DNA of 64,000 nucleotides. Origin: Podarcis raffonei (taxonomy: Eukaryota; Chordata; Lepidosauria; Squamata; Lacertidae). The DNA lies in contig NC_070606.1 of the NCBI RefSeq assembly GCF_027172205.1, positions 100,117,534 through 100,181,533 of the forward strand. Reading direction: 5' to 3'. The notes beneath the pieces were generated by a model. That model searched no databases and was not told the origin of the DNA. It was given only the letters and a program-made list of their open reading frames with translations. Of this stretch, positions 21,901 through 35,406 are shown one piece after another (position 1 is the stretch's first letter; each line of letters begins with the position of its first letter). The translations under genes were made by a program, and so were the position numbers.

Positions 21901-24900
21901 AACAACATACTCCTTACATTGCGTTTAAAAGCAAAACCGCACTTGGATAGAAACTGTTTCTCAGGTGGCTAGTCTTAGTCTTCCAGAAGGCAGAAGCTGA
22001 AAGAGATCATTTCTGGGGTGCGCACTATCCTGCGCTATCTCTGCAGCTTTCTTATGGCACCTGGAAGCACAGATTTGATCCAAGGTGGGAAGAGTGCACC
22101 CAATTATTCTCTCCGCAGTCTTTACAACCCTGGACAGCATTGTTTTTTCCCTGGCCGCACAGCTCCCAAACCACACACAGAGACCATAAGTTAATACACT
22201 CTCCACAGTACAATGGTAAAATGCCATCAACAGGTCCTTTGAGAGATTGTTTTTCCGGAGGATTCTCAGAAAATATAACCTCTGCTGTGCTCTCTTCATC
22301 AGGTCTTTGCTGTTTTCTCCCCAGGTTACATATTGTGCTATGTATGGATGTTCCGTTATTTTATCCCTTTGTTCTACACAGCCCAGTGGTCTTTTGACAC
22401 TGGGCAGTACGTCAATTTCTTCAGCAAATATTCAGAAAGCTGCTGCCACACCATTTGGCAAAGGTAGGTGGGTGTTGGGTGCCAAAACACCTGCAGGCCA
22501 TCAGGTTAGGGCAGGCTGGCTTTGCTGCAAAAATCTGCAAGCCTTAAAGCCCCACCAGACTTTTAGTCATCAGTCGCAGCCAAGGCAACAAACATCCGCA
22601 CTCCATGCCCCAGTTGTGGACAGAATAACGGAAATAATTTGCATTCCTGTGCATGCCCCCAACTTCTCTTGCACCCTGAGTCACCGGTTACTCACATTGG
22701 CGACCCGGTGCAGCTCCTGACACTCGTCCTCTGTGATCACGTTGTCCAGCAGCACCCTCTGGGTCCCGTTCAGCTGCTCTGAGTTGTACACAAACTTTAC
22801 ATCGTTGAAGAGGAGGGGACCGCCTGGGAACAGACAGAGCGAGAGAGATGGAAAATCACTTTGCAAGAGGAGTTCGCTTTTGTTTCTCTCAACCCTCAGA
22901 TACTTAGCTGGGAGCGGCTTACGCAGAGGAGAAAGACAAAGGCCACGAGCCATTCAACTGACTCGGATGCCTTTTTTGGGATTCCTGCACGGCAGGGGGT
23001 TGGAGTAGATGACCCCAGGGGTGCCTTCCAGCCCTAACATTCTACGATTCATACAGGGCTCTCAGCCATCACTGGGCCGAGCAATTTTCCTCCTCTGCAA
23101 ACAATGCCAGAACACCTGTAGTTTTCAGTAACAGACCAAGATCTGAATCACACACTTCAGAACTTGATGATGATGGTGGTGACAATGATAGGCTTTTCAC
23201 ATGGTGAGGATCAGCCCACAAAAGTGTTAAGTTGTGGGTGAACATATCAGACGACACAGCAATTCTTCAAACAGCTCTTGTTTATTCACAGGCCAGAACA
23301 CAACTGAACTGAAGGGATCAGCCAGCCTGCTTATATAGAGCTCCACTAGAACGCAACAGTAACCATTTTCTGTAACTATCCAATCACTGAACGTCACTTT
23401 CAATTCCTTATTTGCATATGTGGACCTGAGTGAAAACTATCTACAGTATCCCCCTGCTGGCCCAGGGTGAGAACTTCAGTACATAACAAAAAGCATCAGT
23501 GAAAGTCAGCAGGAGGCTCAAGCACAGCTGTGGCTGGACCAGAGTTGCATTGTTGTTGGATGAAGCTCTCACCGTAGCTTAAATCTGATAATAGAGTTGT
23601 AGGCTTGGAAGGGGCTGCAAGAGACATCTAGTTTAGACCCCTTGCAACGCAGGAATCCCATCTAAGGAAACCTTGACAGACAGCCGCCCAACCTCTGCTT
23701 AAAAACCTCCAAGGAAGGAGAGTCGACAACCTCTAGAGGGAGTCCATTCCACTGTCAAACAGCTCCTATGGTCAAAAAGTTCTTCCTGATGTTTAGTTGA
23801 AATCTCCTTTCTTGTAAGTTAAAGTTGTTGGTTCAAATCCTCACCTCCAGAGCAGGCGAAAACAAGCTTTTTATATATATAAATTTTTATTAGTTTTTTA
23901 ACATATCATTTTCAACAATAATTAAACATACTTTTATATCTTATACACTGGGAGCCAGTGTAGGTCTTTCAAGACTGGAGTTATGTGGTCTCGACGGCCA
24001 TTCCCAGTCACCTGTCTAGCTGCCGCATTCTGGATTAGTTGTAGTTTCCAGGTCACCTTTAAAGGTGGCCCCACGTAGAGTGCGTTGCAGTAGTCCAAGC
24101 AAGAGATAACCAAAGCATGCACCACTCTGGCGAGACAGTCCGTGGGCAGGGAGGGTCTCAGCCTGCGTGCCAGATGGAGCTGCTGAACAGCTGCCTCCAT
24201 AGACAGCTGTGAGTCCAGAATGACTCCCAGGCTGCGCACCTGGTCCTTCAGGGGCACAGTTGCCCCATTCAGGACCAGGGAGTCCTCCACACCTGCCCAC
24301 TTCCTGTCCCCCGAAAACAGTACTTCTGTCTTGTCAGGATTCAACCTCAATCTGTTAGCCGCCATCCATCCTCCAACCGCCTCCAGGCACTCACACAGGA
24401 CCTTCACCGCCTCCACTCTGGAGGATTACATCCCACGCAAATCGCAGAGCAAGCTTCTTTTCCAGAGAGTAGGACCTCTGAACCAATGGATTCAAATGAC
24501 AAGAATGGAGATTTCGACTACACCTTAGGAAGAACTTTCTGGCAGTAAGAGCTGTTTGACAGTGGAACAGACTCCCTTGGGCGGTGGTGGACTTCCTTGG
24601 AGGTCTGTAAACAGAGGTTGAATAATCATCTACCATGGATGCTTTAGCTGAGATTTCTGCCTTGCAGGGGGTTGGACCAGATGATCCTCACAGTCCCTTC
24701 CAGCTCTACAATCCTATGATTCTATGATTCTGCTGTCCAGAAAACGGGGCAGAGAGGAAGGATACTTACACAACAGAGCCTTCCCAAAAGAATTAAAAAA
24801 GAAAACAAGGGCAATTAGAACAGCAGCCAGCTGGCTTTTGTGCATTTATTTACAAGGCTGCTAAATCAGCATATTGGAGGAGAGGCTTTCCCCGGGGGGG

Positions 24901-27900
24901 AAAATATCACTTTATGCCAAAATTGTTGAGTAGAGGACCTGGAACTGAAGCCAAGATCAGAGGCAGCAACAGCAGGATGGGAATCTGGGGGAAGAGTTTT
25001 GGGGCTTTCTGTTTTCCCCTCTGACTTTTCAGAAAACAGATGGGTCCACATTGCCTGAAATGCTCAGCCTGGAATCTTTCAGGAGGGAGAGAACACGCAC
25101 AGACAGGCACACAGAGATGAACACACACACACACAAAGCTAATGGACTTTTTGTACCCTGGCCAGTATAAACCATCTTCTGTTTTAGCTGAACCGCGTTG
25201 CCTTTTGTGCAGGGGTTGCAGATTTGGACAAAGAACCCAGCGTGGCCTGAAATACTCATCAGTGTGGCTATGGGTCTCTAGAACTTTCCATGAGGTCATG
25301 TGGGGTCTTGGGCAAAACTCTCACATAGGGTTGGCTTTATCCCCAACAGTGTTGTGGGGTATTGCTATGGTTCAGGGTATCAATGGAGTGGGATGCAGTC
25401 TGCAAAATGCACACACACACAACGCACACAAGGGATTCTTGGCAATGCGCTTTTCCACATTCCAGAGATGCCCCATCCTTGTAACGCCCACAGATGCAAG
25501 AGGAAGAGGACAGAGGCCTTTGTACGGAGGGGTGGGGGCCCTGAGGCAGTGGGCACTTCTCAGCGGCCAGCTCCCATGAACCTGAGAGAGGCCTCCGCAC
25601 AAGTAAAGCGCTGCTTATGCACACAGTGCGTTGCTTCTCAGATCAGTGGTTTGCAAATTGGACTGCAGTGCCCCTGGGGGGCAGTGGGGTTCCCTAGCGT
25701 GGTGCAAAGAGGCAAGGAGGCAGCAGGGGGCGCTGGTGGCACAAATGACTATCAGACTTTGAAATGCTGGTGGTCCATAGGGGTGGGGAAGGTCTCTCAC
25801 GTACTGGGGCCTAACACTAGCCCATATAATTAAAGCTCTGGTTTTCCCAGTAGTGATGTATGGAAGTGAGAGCTGGACCATAAAGAAGGCTGATCGCCGA
25901 AGAATTGATGCTTTTGAATTGTGGTGCTGGAGGAGACTCTTGAGAGTCCCGTGGACTGCAAGAAGATCAAACCTCTCCATTCTGAAGGAAATCAGCCCTG
26001 AGTGCTCACTGGAAGGACAGATCCTGAAGCTGAGGCTCCAAGACTTTGGCCACCTCAGGAGAAGAGAAGACTCCCTGGAAAAGACCCTGATGTTGGGAAA
26101 GATGGAGGGCAGAAGGAGAAGCGGAAGACAGAGGACGAGATGGTGGGACAGTGTTCTCGAAGCTACCAGCATGAGTTTGACCAAACTGCGGGAGGCAGTG
26201 GAAGACAGGAGTGCCTGGCGTGCTCTGGTCCAGGGGGTCACAAAGAGGCGGACACGACTAAACGACTAAACAACAACATGATTCCATGATTCTATGGTTC
26301 TTCCTATGTTCTTAAGCAGGTCAGCTCCACTTGGTCGGTTTTGCCACGGCTTTCAGGGCTGCAAAGGGCTCCTGAAAACTGATTCAAGCTGAGCAAAACC
26401 TCCTCATCCATACAGCTCAGCGTTTCAATATAAAGGGAAGGCATTCCGTTACACTCAAAGCCACTGGAAGGAAAGCAGGCAGCTCTGCTAGTAGTAGAAA
26501 GAACTCATAAGGGAGGTCAGCCGTGAGCCAAGATGGGCTTCAGCGCAGCTGGTTAACCTCCAATCATTGTCCATAATAACAGGTCTGTGTCTGGAAAGGA
26601 ACCAGCCCTGTGTTTTTCTGACCGCATGCGGAATCCATGGCTGGTTATTGGGTGTTTTCCGTAGCTTGGGTGGGGTCTCCGAGTGCAATCTAGCAAATCA
26701 GCCACGCGCCACGGGAAACTCTGCGGGAGGGAAATGTGCGATTGTCAGAGAGAGAGAGGCCTTTGCCCTTTTCTCAGGCGCACAAAGGGGAGCAGTTGCC
26801 TCGTCCCACCAGACGGTTTGATAGCAACCAAATAAAACAGAGTAAAATAAATCTGCGAGAGGAGAAGACGAAAGCCAGGCATTTGGAGACGATTGGCCTC
26901 CTTGCATGCCGGAACGAAAAAGCGAACCAGATGGGAGGAAGGTGGGACAGCTCTAAATCATGCCCAATTTGTCTAGGCTTGCAAAATTACAATGGGGGGG
27001 GATACAGGAAGCAGGGGGAGGAATAAAGAGGATGACGCTGCAGAACGTACGTTTCTATCAAAACTGGCTTTGCTGTCACAGCAGAATTGCACCAGAAGAT
27101 GGCAAGATAAGAGCAATCTTTGGGCTTCCAGCTCCTCTGGACTTCATCTACATTACAAAGTAGCAGACGGGCTCTATCCAGGCACCACAATAAAGGGAGA
27201 TCACAAACATTCAGAAGTCTTATTCACACATTACACTATATAATATAATAATAATATTATATTACACTACATTAAAGGTAAAGATAAAGGGACTCCTGAC
27301 CATTAGGTCCAGCCGTGACCGACTCTGGGGTTGCAGCACTCATCTCGCTTTACTGGCCGAGGGAGCCGGCGTACAGCTTCCGGGTCATGTGGCCTAAGGA
27401 CTAAGCCGTTTCTGACAAATCAGAGCAGTGAACGGAAACGCCATTTACCTTCCGCCAGAGCGGTACGTATTGATCTACTTGCACATTGACGTGCTTTCGA
27501 ACTGCGAGGTTGGCAGGAGCAGGGACTGAGCAACGGGAGCTCACCCCATCGCGGGGATTCGAACCGCCGATCTTCTGATCGGCAAGTCCTAGGCTCTGTG
27601 GTTTAACCCACAGTGCCACCCATGTCCAACACTACATTACACTAATCCAAACCTGTAAGAAACCGATCTTTCAATGTGGCGGACAGTGTGCTAACTTGAA
27701 TAAAATATTGGGAAGGGGGGTAGGTAAGCCCCACCCCACACAACTGATCACATGACACAGTACACACATCCTATTTGACAACAACACCCATTAACTTGGC
27801 GGGGACAGCCCCCTCAAATATTTTAGACCCCTCTGTCCCTGGGAGTTGGCTCCTATGGTGATAGAACCTTTGGAACTCTCTGCCTATTGACGTCAGGCAG

Positions 27901-30900
27901 CTGCACTTTTCAGAGCCTGCTAGAACATTTTGGTTTTGGACAAGCTGACCCAGATATCTAGAAAGCTGGTGTGTTTTTAGTCTGTTGCAGGTTTTAAGTC
28001 TTTTGGAACATTTTAACTTTTTTTACCAACAATTTTGCAGCTTCATTCCTTTCAAAACCTGCTTTGAGGTTCTTCAATGATCGAGCGGCATATAAATTTA
28101 ATGAAACAAGAAAGGAAACCATGGCATGGCCTGAGCGGTGTGAGTTCCTAGGGAGCCGATTGTGGCTACTTTGCTCTAGCCAAAATTTCTCCTGCGGTCG
28201 GCAGCTGGCGGTGGACTGAATCTTACCTTCCCTGAGCTCACGGCCCAGTTTGGGCACAGTCTTCTTTCCTACTGCCTTCCCAGAGCCGTCTGCGTTGTCG
28301 CTCAGGACCCCCGAAGGAATCCTGCGGAGTAGAAGTCACTAGGAATTATGGGTGTGCAGTAACGGCGGGAGACAATTCCCCGTGGTGCATTCGTTGAACA
28401 CTGACATGCAGTGGTGGTAAAATGAGAAGGAGCTGCCCCCCAGCACAGCACCCCCCCCCAAAGGCTCCCCTCCCATAGTGTTGATAATGGCAGGTTTCAG
28501 CAAGATCTCATGGAGACTACAAGATTTTGCAAGATCCTGCTGGAAGCCGCCCCTGCAGCTTCTGCACCAGCGGCGGAGGCGAGGAAGGGTGCCCGCAGGT
28601 GCGCCCCCCCTTGGTGTTTTGCCCCCTGAGCTGCCTGCCTGAGCCCACCCTCATGGGTGAACCTGTCAGTTTACATTTCTCAGTGCAGAAAGTATTGATC
28701 TGACGTGTAGAGATCTTTTCTACTCTACTTAACACAAGAGGATTCTAGAAGCTACTAGGAGCTTCTCTGTGTGAGAGAAGCAGGCAGAAGAGTCATGGTT
28801 GTTTGGGTTATACCTTCTGGGAAGCTGGTTTGAATTGATTCTCTTATCTCTTCCAATTAAGGTCATGCTGACTATAAATATAGACCAAAGAAAACCCCCT
28901 GTTGCAAAACAGAACACTCCGAATGTTGCAATAGGGTGCTCCCAGCACACCTTACTACAGCCATACCTCATGTTACGTCCGCTTCATGTTACGTTCTTTC
29001 AGGTTACGTCCCGCGGTGACCCGGAAGTATCAGAAAGGGTTACTTCTGGGTTTCACCGCTCACGCATGTGCAGAAGTGCAAAATGATGTCATGCGCATGC
29101 ACAGAAGCGGCAAATCACAACCCGCACATGCGCAGACGTGCCACTGCGGGTTGCACTCTTTTCATGTTGTGAACGGGTCTCCGGAACAGATCCCGTTTGC
29201 AACCAGAGGTACCACTGTACACTGATCAGCTTACTACACTTTTTAGTGATAGCTGATCCATGGCCATTTGATGTACCTTTGGGGTCTATTAATTTGCTGA
29301 TGAAGCTTTATCATTGAAACAGTTCATTATTCTGGAAGAACTGTCCTGTCTGCTGCTGTGCTCGGAGCACCCTATTGCAACCTCTGGAGCACCCATCATC
29401 TCATGTTTGTAGGATATTGACTGTGGAAAGGCCTTCTGCTTCCATTTCAGTGATCTTTGACAGTGACATCCCGCTCCTACCATTCCTGTTCATGGAACAT
29501 TTATTTGACTATAAATATAGGCCAGGAGGAGCCTGGGTTTTGCTTTCCTCTCTACGTCTCTCTTCCTTCTGCTATGGTGTTCTGTTTAATACTAAACCTT
29601 AGCACAGCAAAAGGAAGACAGATAGAGTGAGGAAAGCAAAACCCAGGTTCCTTCTGGCCTATATTGATAAATATCATAGAATCATAGAATCATAGAGTTG
29701 GAAGAGACCACAAGGGCCATCGAGTCCAACCCCCTGCCAAGCAGGAAACACCATCAGAGCACTCCTGACATATGGTTGTCAAGCCTCTGCTTAAAGACCT
29801 CCAAAGAAGGAGACTCCACCACACTCCTTGGCAGCAAATTCCACTGTTGAACAGCTCTTACTGTCAGGAAGTTCTTCCTAATGTTTAGGTGGAATCTTCT
29901 TTCTTGTAGTTTGGAACCATTGCTCCATGTCCGCTTCTCTGGAGCAGCAGAAAACAACCTTTCTCCCTCCTCTATGTGACATCCTTTTATATATTTGAAA
30001 ATGGCTATCATATCACCCCTTAACCTCCTCTTCTCCAGGCTAAACATGCCCAGCTCCCTTAGCCGTTCCTCATAAGGCATCGTTTCCAGGCCTTTGACCA
30101 TTTTGGTTGCCCTCCTCTGGACACGTTCCAGTTTGTCAGTGTCCTTCTTGAACTGTGGTGCCCAGAACTGGACACAGTACTCATGCCACAAAAATGGCAG
30201 CCGCACACAGTCATCCCCTGAAGGGAATCACTCTTTGCCCTCTTCTCCCAGGCCTTGAAATACGCAACCGTCTCCCAGGCAAAGGGAATCCCAAACCCCG
30301 GGACAGCCTTCCTCCTTTCTTAACTCTTCAAAAAGGCAGTTCTTCACCACAGAACTCTTCGCTTCTTCCCATGGCTACATTTTTATTTCATTGAATCAGA
30401 GAATTGTGGAGTTGGAAGGGATGCTGACGGCCACCTCCTCCAACGCCCTGCAACGCAAGGATGACAACTTCCGTGTGAAAAGGGGATTTAAGATTTCCTG
30501 CTCTCTGAAGACTGGCAAGAAATTCTCCAGGTCCCCTGTGTGTGTGTGTCTGTGGCTTGAATAAAAAAAGGTGGCCCATTTGTACGGAGTATTCCCCATG
30601 GATCCATATCTCGAATGTGGCCGCCTACCTGTGCTCATCTTGCCGAGCCCCAGAGATGCTCCAGTACGTCTGAAACGAGACGGAGATTTGTTATATTAAG
30701 GGGGGGGGATTCTCTCATTTGACAAGGTGGTTTATATTAAGGATACCAAACTTCCCCCTTTCCTGGGGACAAGTCCCCGGATTTACAAATCAGTCCCCTG
30801 ACAAAATCCTATCATTCCTCAAGGTAAAGGGACCCCTGACCATTAGGTCCAGTCATGGCCAACTCTGGGGTTGCGGCACTCATCTCGCTTTACTGGCCAA

Positions 30901-31901
30901 GGGAGCCAGCATACAGCTTCCGGGTCATGTGGCCAGCATGACTAAGCTGCTTCTGGCGAACCAGAGCAGCGCACAGAAATGCCGTTTACCTTCCCACCAG
31001 AGCGGTACCTATTTATCTACTTGCACTTTGACGTGCTTTCGAACTGCTAGGTTGGCAGGAGTAGGGACCGAGCAACGGGAGCTCACCCCGTCGTGGGGAT
31101 TCGAACCGCCGACCTTCTGATCGACAAGTCCTAGGCTCTGTGGTTTAACCCACAGCGCCACCCGCGTCCCTCCTATCATTCCTACTGAAGTTGAAAAATG
31201 TCTCAATTCACTGGAAAAAAATCTGGTTACCTTAATTTATATCCATTCTGAACATATTGCCAGACAGCTCACAGACTAGCAGGTTAGCCTGAAATCCCCT
31301 TTCTTCATTTACCTGTTTAGCCAGAACCGAGGTGATGCTGTTGTCAAATTGACGTCTTCCAGCATATTCTGTGTTGCCCTCCAATATTTTCCTGGCCAGA
31401 TTTTTGTCATTTGGTTTTTTATTTTTATTTTTCCGAAAGCTACAACTGCAGTGCAAGCCTGCTCTCCATGACCAGCTGACATGCTATTGAGTCCTTAAAG
31501 TGTTAAAGGTAAAGGTAAAAGTACCCCTGCCCGTACGGGCCAGTCTTGACAGACTCTAGGGTTGTGCGCCCATCTCACTCAAGAGGCCGGGGGCCAGCGC
31601 TGTCCGAAGACACTTCCGGGTCACGTGGCCAGCGTGACGAAGCTGCATCTGGCGAGCCAGCGCAGCACATGGAAACGCCGTTTACCTTCCCGCCAGTAAG
31701 CGGTCCCTATTTATCTACTTGCACCCGGGGGTGCTTTCGAACTGCTAGGTTGGCAGGCCCTTAAAGTGTTACTGTGCCTTTATTGAGATAAGGGAACCCT
31801 GTGTCGGGAAATTCCTTATGTCTAATGTTTTACAATTTTTTATGCGCTGTACGCCGCCCAGAGTGGCTGAGGAAACCCAGCCAGATGGGCAGGGTATTAT
31901 T

Positions 31902-31941
<40 letters not shown>

Positions 31942-34336
31942 GGACTTCCGGGTTAGCGCCATCGCCTAATGGCGGATTCCCTCCGAGCTCCGGAGGGAAT
32001 CGGCTTAGTAGGGGTCGGGTCCTGCCGCCGCGGCGCGGGGACCCTCAGAAACCACAGGCGCTGAAGCCTGTGGACCTGGTGACTCGGCGGGCACCATTTG
32101 CGCCCCCCCGACCCGCAAAGGAGCCTTTTTAAAGGCTCCGGAATGGGGGACGGAGAGCGGTGCGGTGCTGTGAGTCGACTGCTTCCCCTACTGAGTGAAG
32201 CCGCATGCCATGGACGGAGAGCGCTGACTTCTTTCTCAGAACATTTGGACTAAAAGTAACAACCCGTGAGTAATACGGAAATTGGACTTAAAAGGGAAAT
32301 TTTTTTTGGGAATTAGGCACGACCGGGTAAGGTGTAAAGAGGAAGTCCACCTACCCGCCTTGTAAACATCTTAAAGCAAGGATTTTACAACTAAGGTTGA
32401 GAGAATACTTTTCTTTTTTGTGGATAAAAGCAATTAACTCCACGTTTTGGCAATATAAGTGATTGTGCTGGAGGATAAGAGCTAATATTGAGAGCGGAAT
32501 TGTCACCCCTCCCCCAGGACCCGGGAGCGATCGGTGAGAGAGCCTGCGGAAGAGACATAAAGACTTTGACAGCTGTCAAACTAGCTGTCAAAGTTGGGAA
32601 AAAAGTAGAATTTTGTTTCTGTTGTCTTTGCTGGTTATATTCGTTACAATTTGGTAACAAATTGTTAAAAATAAAGAAGAAAAGGCTAACTTGACTTTTG
32701 GGTTGGAACTGGAAGATACTAAGAAACCAGAATCCCTCTAGAGGGGGTTTAGGACATTACAAAAATGGCTGTAAGTGGAAAAACACTGGCTGAACTAGAG
32801 AGGACTTTTTTTCTCTTGGGAAAGTTGCAGGAACAGAGTGATGTTTTGGCTACAAATGTTACAATACTGAATGGAACAGTAAATAAAGTTACTGAGCCTG
32901 GGAGGGACTTGACTCAAGTCTTTGCAGCTGAACAGGAAAGTTTTGCAGTTGAATTAAATTTTTTTGCAGCTGAACAAGAAAAGAAATTTGAGAAATCTGA
33001 GAATGTGATGAAAGAGGAACATGATGATTTGAAGGAAAAAGAAGGAGGCGTTATAATGCCACAGATGATTGAGGAGAGCCAGAGGCCGGTTAAGATGGAT
33101 ATAAAGGAAAATAAGATTAGGATGATGAAAATCTGGTTTGAATTGAAGAATGGAGAGATCTCCCTATGTGGAGATCTGAAGACCTATGGAATACAAACCT
33201 GGCTAAAGTGGAAATTGGAGCTTTTGGGACATTTGGACTTAAGAGAAGTAAGAAACAAGATTTTGGCTCCACTTTTAAATATGGAGGCCTGGCTGGAAGA
33301 AACATGGACCTTACTGGGACAGAGCTTCTTCGAGATTTGGAGTTCAATATAAAGGACTATCAAAAAAACCGGCAGAGAGGAATTGAGAGAGAATTAAGAG
33401 CCTCGGACGTGAGGTCGCCAGGCTGACTGCAGATGGACTGATGGACTTTTGTTGGGGTTCGAAACCGGGAAAGGGGGTGGTGGGGCTTTGGGAATCCAAA
33501 GGGTGTACAATTGTATTCTGTTTCATTTAATTTTGTTTTGCCAATAACATAAAAATGGGGAATTCGGGGAAGGGAATTGGGGCCGACCTTAGAAAAAGAT
33601 TTTTAAGAATAAGTATTGATGTATAAAGATTGAGGTTTATAAGTTAAAATTGGTTAACTAAAATGAATTAGAGAAAATAAGGTAAAGTTTGGGGACAAGA
33701 ACTTGCTGAGCTAAAAATTGGAACTGGAATACAAGAAGGGGAGGTGTGGGGAAGTCAAGGAAATTGGTCATTGACAGTAAGAAATGTAAATTTTATGTGT
33801 TTTTAATTGTTTTTTTTTGTTTTTTCTTTATTTTTTGAAAATTCCAATAAATATTTATAAAATAATAATAATAATAATAATAATAATAATTTAGAAGCTT
33901 CCTCCTTGCAGCTTATGCCTGGCATTACTGATAAATATTAAGTACTCCTTAGCTCCTGTTTTATTACTGCCCCCGATAGTACTTTTTGTTTGAAATAACA
34001 AAATGAACAAATGAGACTGCACCCCCATCCCAGAAAGCAGCACTCTCGGGAAATAGGAACTGAGTAATTTAGGAGTAATTAAGAAGCTATGCCTCAGTAA
34101 TGCCTTAGTAAGGCACATCCTGTCTGGACTACTGCAATGCACTCTACGTGGGGCTGCCTTTGAAAAGAGCATAGAAACTTCAACTGGCTTCCGAATCCTT
34201 GCGAGAACAGCTGCCCTGGCTACAGGTCTGTTTCTAGGTGTAGGTGTAGTTTTTTTTTTAGTGGTTTTATGCGTCCCCCATTAGGGAATGCCTTGAGTCC
34301 CCCATTAGGGAAAAGGAATGGTTATAAACAAATATA

Positions 34337-34370
<34 letters not shown>

Positions 34371-35351
34371 GATGCCAGGAAGACACAATATGGGCAGACT
34401 CCAGGAAAAGGGAAGCATATAATCAGAGTTGTAGGGGACCCTTTTCTGGCTGAAACTTGTGAGTTAAACTTACAGAAGGGCCTTGGAAGGTCACTGCTAG
34501 ATATTATAGCACTGTGTTAAGTCCTGGGTGGACTCTTAATTCTGCTTCTCAGGAAAGCATTACTCCAATGGTGGTAAATCGATCCAGTTTGAGAGCAACC
34601 ATAGTAAACAGGTTTCCAAAGAGGGATTGTGCAAATTCCTGGAGCCCCAGTGAACCGCCAGCTCTTCCTGTTAAATGAAACCTACGTCTTCAGAGGCAAT
34701 ATAAACTTTGAGCGTGAGATGGTGGGGGAATTTCAGAAGGGAGTGGCTGTTTTCAGAATGCCAAGCTTATGAGTTTGGGGAGGCGTTTGGCTGGGCATTC
34801 TCTGAAAGCAAATACTTTACCTGAAGGGCCCTGGGACTGATCCAGCAATGTTCTTTGCATAGGTGACCTGGCAAACATTCCTTTCAGTGTGCGAAATGCC
34901 TCTGCAAGTCTAGATTTATCTCCTGCAGAACCCGGCATGGCACGCAAAGGGACTTGATCAAGGCATTTCAGGAAGCACCATGGCTTGGTACGAATCCAAA
35001 TCTTAACCTCTTGTGTCTGAAAGTTCATGCCTCACACTCGCTTGCACTTACCGGCTCTGTGTACAAGAAACCCAGACCAGCTGCTCCTGTCTGCAACAGG
35101 TACGATTCCAGCTTATGCCTCCTCAAGAATGTCACAGCTTCCTGAAACAACCAGGAGAAGGACTTAAAACCAGGTTGGTTGCGGAAAGAGCTCTCATAAT
35201 TGATAATTAATAAGAACATTGTTTTCAAATAAATCCACGAAGAAGTTCTTTTTTTGCTTCCAAGGTGAAAGGAAGAACCTCCTTTGAAAACAAATTCAGC
35301 AACTGCGCTGATCTCAGGCACTCAGTAGCCAGCCTCTCTTCCCGTTATTCA

Positions 35352-35406
<55 letters not shown>

